Assembly (NCBI GenBank): GCA_018813725.1
Contig: JAHJBD010000157.1
Coordinates: 1-15,668 of the forward strand
DNA: 15,668 bases
Source of the DNA: Nanobdellota archaeon
GTDB lineage: Archaea; Nanobdellota; Nanobdellia; Woesearchaeales; JAHJBD01
Direction: 5' to 3'
In this document: positions 11,995 to 15,668 of the stretch, piece by piece
Layout of the letters: each line of letters begins with the position of its first letter
Numbering within the stretch: position 1 is the stretch's first letter
Translations under genes and position numbers: made by a program
Notes under the pieces: model-generated
Told to the model about the DNA's origin: nothing
Seen by the model: the letters and a program-made list of their open reading frames with translations, nothing else
Databases searched by the model: none

Positions 11995-13185
11995 TTATAT
12001 TATTTTTTTTGTTAATTCTTCTTTACATTTTTGGTTGCTGTTCCAGTTGCAGAATTCTGTCTTGATAGATTCAGCAGATTGAATGCCTGAAAACTTGACT
12101 TGGTTGTTGATAAGGAACACTGGATAGCTTGTTATGGATAGCTCATTCCTTAGGTCCTCTTTAATATCTTCAGTCACTGATACCTGCTCAAACTTAATAT
12201 CATCTCCGAATAGTCCAGTCACTTCCTTGACAGCAGATGCCATCTCGGTTTCATTTATAGAATAAAGTATAAGGCTGTTTTTCACTTGTTTTCTTTTGAA
12301 GAAGAAATTGGCTCCAGAAGCAGTGTTTGAGAGAACATATGACCCATTTGCTTTGACTAGCGCCCTGTTAAAATCACCAAAATTCTTTGCTTCAGCAAGC
12401 CCTGAATCAAATACATAAGCTGGCAGAGCCACAATACCCAATTCTTCTATCATCTGAGAAGCATCTTCAAATTCAACATACTCAACCTGTGCTCCATTAA
12501 ACAATTGGAGCAGCGTATCTTCCATCCTTGAACTGTCACAGCTCTTGCAATCCTTATCATTGATTATTGTCAGTTTGGCTTCCACTATCTCTTCTGGTTC
12601 AACTAAAGGCTCTTTTGTCTGATCAGAAATGCCTGTTGTGTTCTCAAAACTTGGCCTTGGGATGATCATGTTTGGCAGCACAAAATAGGCGATTATCAAG
12701 ATTAGCAGTATTATCAGGAGCTTGTTAGGCTTCTTTTTTGGCTCTTGCTTTTTCTTAACAGGCTCTTCCTTTTTATGATTATGGCCATTTCCGTTGATTA
12801 TCTCATCAGTTTCTTTCTCTTTTTCGTCATCAATCTTATCAGGCTCTTCAGTATTATCTTCTATTGACTCTTCAGAGTATTGCTGTTCTTCAGCCTGCTC
12901 TACATCTTCTTCTTGTTCTGCCTGTCCTATGTCCTGTTTCTTTTCTGCAGCCTTATCTTCTTGAGCTTGTTCAATATCCTGCTCTTTTTCAGCTGTGTCC
13001 TTTTCTATCTTTGATGTATCTTCAGTAATGTCCTTCTTTTCAACTGAAGTATTCTTTATTTCATTCAAGGCATTATCTATCCTTTCTCTGCCTTTATCAT
13101 ACTCGTCCTTTGTTATGACCTCAGCCTCGAAACTTTCATTCAGAAATCTAAGTTCCTGCTCAAGCCTTTCTTTCTCATTAGTCAT
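11995..13185 (-). CDS. Membrane-anchored protein with two thioredoxin-like folds
   Basis: A 396-residue protein in four parts. Residues 4-42 are a SHOCT-like helical hairpin (ESFEAEVITKDEYDKGRERI). Residues 45-150 are a highly charged Glu/Lys/Gln-rich linker. One membrane helix follows (about 155-175) with lysines before it, so the N-terminal part is cytoplasmic. Outside lies a thioredoxin-like fold (about 203-280) with the CxxC Cys213-Lys-Ser-Cys216 and the cis-Pro position VALPAYVF. A second thioredoxin-like fold (about 303-395) with TSYPVFLINNQVKFSG lacks a CxxC and ends with two other cysteines (379, 387). The tandem layout recalls protein disulfide oxidoreductases. Its ATG directly follows the upstream gene's TAA, so they form an operon. 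Role inferred: disulfide exchange outside the membrane. Confidence 0.75.
   Translation of the reverse strand: MTNEKERLEQELRFLNESFEAEVITKDEYDKGRERIDNALNEIKNTSVEKKDITEDTSKIEKDTAEKEQDIEQAQEDKAAEKKQDIGQAEQEEDVEQAEEQQYSEESIEDNTEEPDKIDDEKEKETDEIINGNGHNHKKEEPVKKKQEPKKKPNKLLIILLILIIAYFVLPNMIIPRPSFENTTGISDQTKEPLVEPEEIVEAKLTIINDKDCKSCDSSRMEDTLLQLFNGAQVEYVEFEDASQMIEELGIVALPAYVFDSGLAEAKNFGDFNRALVKANGSYVLSNTASGANFFFKRKQVKNSLILYSINETEMASAVKEVTGLFGDDIKFEQVSVTEDIKEDLRNELSITSYPVFLINNQVKFSGIQSAESIKTEFCNWNSNQKCKEELTKKII
12003..12010 (+). terminator. Oligo-T terminator of dnaG
   Basis: Eight T in a row begin 16 nt after the dnaG stop codon. On the other strand they encode the Lys-rich C-terminal end of the convergent gene, so the terminator sits inside that gene. 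Confidence 0.5.
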
Positions 13186-14253
13186 TTATATCAGATCAAT
13201 AACTGCTTTGTAACTGGCCTTTTCCTTGGTCAATTCTTGGACATTTCCAATTTTAACATATTTGCATCCAAACACAAGTGCAGGAACACTGCTGTCCTTG
13301 CTGTACTTCTTAAAAATCTCAAGATCTTCTTTTGTGATACCTTCTTCCATAGCTTCTGTTATAGTATTATCTCCAGTATCAAGCTGCCAGTGAGCAATAT
13401 CCAATTCAGGATATTCCTTTGCGAGTGAGTCAAATGTTGCGCTTATCTTGTTGCACACACTGCACCTTGTTGTTGAATACATCCTGATTATCGGTGATCC
13501 ATCATTTGCGCATAGTCCATCTCCAGTTTCCTGGAATTTGCCTATGTCAGCTGCTGGCATTGGTTCTATATCAGCAGGTTTTTCTTCTGTTACATCTGTT
13601 TCAGCAGCCTCTGCTCCAATAACTATTGTTGCCTTTGCTTTTAGCTGGTTGATGTATGTGTTGATCGCTGAGGATGCGATATCATCTCTAAGCATGGTCT
13701 CAATATCACCTTTAACATCTTCATAATCTCCATCAATCTGATCAGCATTGTTGTCATAGAATGACTTTACCCGTGATTCTGGGATCTCGATCTGAGAATA
13801 GACTTTATCCTCAAGCAGCTTATCGATGATGACCTTATCTTTAAGTTGATTGATAACATCCGCTGATGTCATCCCGTTTTCTTCAAGATATGTACTAAAA
13901 TCTTCTTCATCGTCAAATTCATTTTTAAGCTGAGCCATCTCATCGTCTACTTCTTCCTCAGAAGCAACAATCCCAAGTGAACTTGCTTCTTGTAAGAGAA
14001 GCTTTGTATTTATCAGTTGCTCAAGATAAAATTCTTTTGTGACAAGCACCTTGTATTGCTCAGGCAGCTTTTCATAGCCAGAATCTAGTTCATCTTGGCT
14101 GATAGCTTCTCCGTTGACAACAGCAGCTGCCCCTTTTTTCGGAGCTGGATTGTTGTTCATCACCATATATACTGCTGCGATAATCAATATGATCACGATA
14201 GCAGAAATCAGATAATTGCTTGAATCTTTTTTAGACTTTTTTCTTCTAGCCAT
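13186..14253 (-). CDS. Membrane-anchored SurA-like chaperone domain fused to thioredoxin fold
   Basis: A 355-residue protein. A basic start (MARRKKSKK) and one membrane helix (about 14-32) place the rest outside the cell. Residues 43-210 resemble the SurA/PrsA N-terminal chaperone domain: AAVVNGEAISQDELD (43-57), then helices through EFYLEQLINTKLLLQEA and IPESRVKSFYDNN. No parvulin isomerase domain follows. An acidic linker (215-235) leads to a thioredoxin-like fold (about 254-345) with Cys264-Ser-Val-Cys267 in the active-site position (RMYSTTRCSVCNKI), the cis-Pro region SSVPALVFG, and further cysteines 248 and 330. A GGTGAT site lies 5 nt before the ATG. It heads the operon with the double-thioredoxin protein. 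A combined holdase and thiol oxidoreductase for secreted proteins is inferred, not shown. Confidence 0.78.
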   Translation of the reverse strand: MARRKKSKKDSSNYLISAIVIILIIAAVYMVMNNNPAPKKGAAAVVNGEAISQDELDSGYEKLPEQYKVLVTKEFYLEQLINTKLLLQEASSLGIVASEEEVDDEMAQLKNEFDDEEDFSTYLEENGMTSADVINQLKDKVIIDKLLEDKVYSQIEIPESRVKSFYDNNADQIDGDYEDVKGDIETMLRDDIASSAINTYINQLKAKATIVIGAEAAETDVTEEKPADIEPMPAADIGKFQETGDGLCANDGSPIIRMYSTTRCSVCNKISATFDSLAKEYPELDIAHWQLDTGDNTITEAMEEGITKEDLEIFKKYSKDSSVPALVFGCKYVKIGNVQELTKEKASYKAVIDLI

Positions 14254-14320
14254 ATAATATCACCTTGCGTATACCACCACCTCTTTATTTACATTGATAA
14301 AATGCATCTAAATAAACCTT
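14254..14320 (-). promoter_or_regulatory. Promoter and Shine-Dalgarno site of the SurA-thioredoxin operon
   Basis: A TATA-like TTTATTTAG on the reverse strand (about 14308-14316) predicts a leader of about 30 nt. The leader has GGTGAT (14259-14264) at the right distance from the ATG, and a second GAGGTGG further upstream. Confidence 0.45.
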
Positions 14321-14357
14321 TTGGTTTTTATTCACTACTAAATGGTTTCTAAGAAGA

Positions 14358-14365
14358 TTTATATT
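14358..14365 (+). promoter_or_regulatory. TATA box of the HerA-like gene
   Basis: TTTATATT is centred 27-28 nt before the ATG at 14389, so a leaderless mRNA is predicted. The preceding AGGGT is a poor Shine-Dalgarno match. It is divergent from the SurA-thioredoxin operon across a 135-bp gap. Confidence 0.55.
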
Positions 14366-14388
14366 GATTTTTCCTATTAGGGTAAAAT

Positions 14389-15668
14389 ATGCCTTTTGAC
14401 ATAGTTGTTGGACGTTCAGAGAGGGACAAAAAAAAGTTTGGCGTAGCTGGAACCATATTCTTGGGCAAACAGTATGTCAAGATGGGCCAGACAACATCCT
14501 TATCTAATAATGTCTATTTTGATGTGGCAGGCAGCCACGTCCTGTTCATCTGCGGAAAGAGAGGATCTGGCAAATCTTATACAATGGGCGTGATTGCAGA
14601 GGGCATTTGCGACCTTCCGCCTGAAGTCAAGAACAACATCTCAGTCATAATGCTTGATACTATGGGAATCTACTGGACCATGAAATATCCCAATAAGAAA
14701 GAAGAGGACATCCTCAAGGAATGGGGTCTTGAGCCAAAGTCTTTGGATATCAATATATACACTCCTGCCGGATACTTTGATGAATACAAGAAAAAAGGAA
14801 TACCCACTGATCATCCATTCTCGATGAAGCCTTCAGAGCTTGATCCAACTGACTGGTGCCTCACTTTTGATATCTCTATACATGAGCCTATCGGGATCCT
14901 GATAGAAAGGATAGTAAATCAGCTGCGTGAAGACATGGGTGAGTTCAGCATGGATGACATAATAGCTACAATAAGGAAAGATGACCGTTCTGAAAGATCT
15001 GCCAAAGACGCTGCTGAGAACCTTTTTGCTGCTGCTGATGGCTGGGGACTCTTCAGGAAAGAAGGTACACCATTAAACGACCTTGTTAAAGGCGGCCAGG
15101 TCACAGTATTGGACGTAAGCTGCTATGCAACAATTCCAGGAGCTGCTGGCCTTAGGGCCCTTGTTATCGGCCTTGTAGCTGAAAAGCTTTTCATCCAGAG
15201 GATGATAGCAAGAAAAGATGAAGAATATCATGATGTTATGAGGTCCACCTCAATATTGGATGAAGCAGAAGAAGAAAAGAAAGCGATGAAGAAACAAGAA
15301 CCTTTGGTATGGCTTGTAATTGACGAAGCGCACGAATTCCTTCCAAACCAAGGTAAGACCCCTGCCTCACAGCCGCTTATTACCATATTAAGGGAAGGAA
15401 GGCAGCCAGGCATTTCACTTATCCTTGCTACACAGCAGCCAGGAAAGATCCATACAGATGTCATGACACAGTCAGACACAGTTCTGTCCCACAGGCTTAC
15501 TGCTAACCTTGATGTAAAAGCGCTCGGCATGCTCATGCAAAGCTATATGCGTGAAGGTCTTGACAAGCATCTTAACAATCTTCCAAGCTCAAAAGGATCA
15601 GCGATTATTTTTGATGACACCAATGAAAGGATGTATTCGATAAAGATCAGGCCAAGATTCACATGGCA
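14389..15668 (+). CDS. HerA-like (DUF87) DNA-translocating ATPase, cut at the right edge
   Basis: An open frame with no stop runs to the window's end (426 codons so far). It is a FtsK/HerA-superfamily ATPase. A short N-terminal beta-rich segment (about 1-48, a reduced HAS-barrel-like region) precedes Walker A GKRGSGKS (56-63). Further on are LDTMGIYW (89-96), a helical insert, a charged segment rich in Glu/Lys (about 280-305), Walker B WLVIDEAHEF with Asp312/Glu313, and REGRQPGISLILATQQPGK, the HerA-type sensor strand. HerA works as a hexamer with the nuclease NurA in end resection; related DUF87 ATPases have other roles. No nurA, mre11 or rad50 is visible here, so the exact subfamily is open. 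Confidence 0.88.
   Translation, partial: MPFDIVVGRSERDKKKFGVAGTIFLGKQYVKMGQTTSLSNNVYFDVAGSHVLFICGKRGSGKSYTMGVIAEGICDLPPEVKNNISVIMLDTMGIYWTMKYPNKKEEDILKEWGLEPKSLDINIYTPAGYFDEYKKKGIPTDHPFSMKPSELDPTDWCLTFDISIHEPIGILIERIVNQLREDMGEFSMDDIIATIRKDDRSERSAKDAAENLFAAADGWGLFRKEGTPLNDLVKGGQVTVLDVSCYATIPGAAGLRALVIGLVAEKLFIQRMIARKDEEYHDVMRSTSILDEAEEEKKAMKKQEPLVWLVIDEAHEFLPNQGKTPASQPLITILREGRQPGISLILATQQPGKIHTDVMTQSDTVLSHRLTANLDVKALGMLMQSYMREGLDKHLNNLPSSKGSAIIFDDTNERMYSIKIRPRFTW

Noticed and set aside
1..15668. CRISPR arrays, insertion sequences, integrase or attachment sites
   Set aside because: No regularly spaced repeats, no transposase or integrase frames, and the tRNA-Arg gene has no duplicated 3' end nearby.

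Overview
This window is archaeal. It carries an archaeal-type DnaG primase, both subunits of DNA topoisomerase VI, an archaeal RIO1 kinase, a Dim2/PNO1-type KH protein, a TrmI tRNA methyltransferase, a DUF99 protein, a HerA-like ATPase and a tRNA gene with a bulge-helix-bulge intron. The DNA is AT-rich. Many genes have an archaeal TATA box centred 25-28 nt before the start codon, which implies leaderless mRNAs. Compact spacing, a tiny Cys-rich protein and membrane-anchored thioredoxin-fold proteins suggest a DPANN lineage (Woesearchaeota/Pacearchaeota-like). That placement is inference; no rRNA is present to confirm it.

Left part (1-5684): a truncated lipoprotein gene and an operon of DUF99 plus a BioF2/FemAB-like acyltransferase run leftward. 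glmS plus a GNAT acetyltransferase run rightward. The DUF99 and glmS genes diverge from one 14-bp perfectly palindromic TATA element placed symmetrically between two start codons. A second acyltransferase-like gene (4072-4977) converges on trmI. trmI lies 8 nt downstream of an intron-containing tRNA-Arg(TCT).

Middle (5877-10103, all leftward): RIO1 kinase, KH protein, TopoVI-B, TopoVI-A and a 43-residue Cys-rich protein. This joins small-subunit ribosome maturation factors to a type II topoisomerase; most of these genes also seem to have their own TATA boxes.

The 10104-10717 intergenic region is the most interesting part. It has two TATA boxes reading rightward, each followed by a structured RNA candidate. 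The first (about 10240-10380) has a 12+5 bp hairpin closed by a GGTGATA/TATCACC helix, then a 13-bp UUCG-capped hairpin, with the same CACCTCTTTT(T)CC string before each. The second (about 10452-10550) has all the parts of an archaeal H/ACA guide RNA: lower stem, open pocket, upper stem with a textbook K-turn, and an ACA box 16 nt below the upper stem.

Right part: dnaG (rightward, with a Shine-Dalgarno site) converges on a leftward two-gene operon. One gene encodes a membrane-anchored SurA-like domain fused to a CxxC thioredoxin fold. The other encodes a membrane-anchored protein with a SHOCT-like N-terminus, an acidic linker and two thioredoxin-like folds. Together they look like an extracytoplasmic folding/redox module. 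A HerA-like ATPase gene, divergent from this operon, runs off the right edge.
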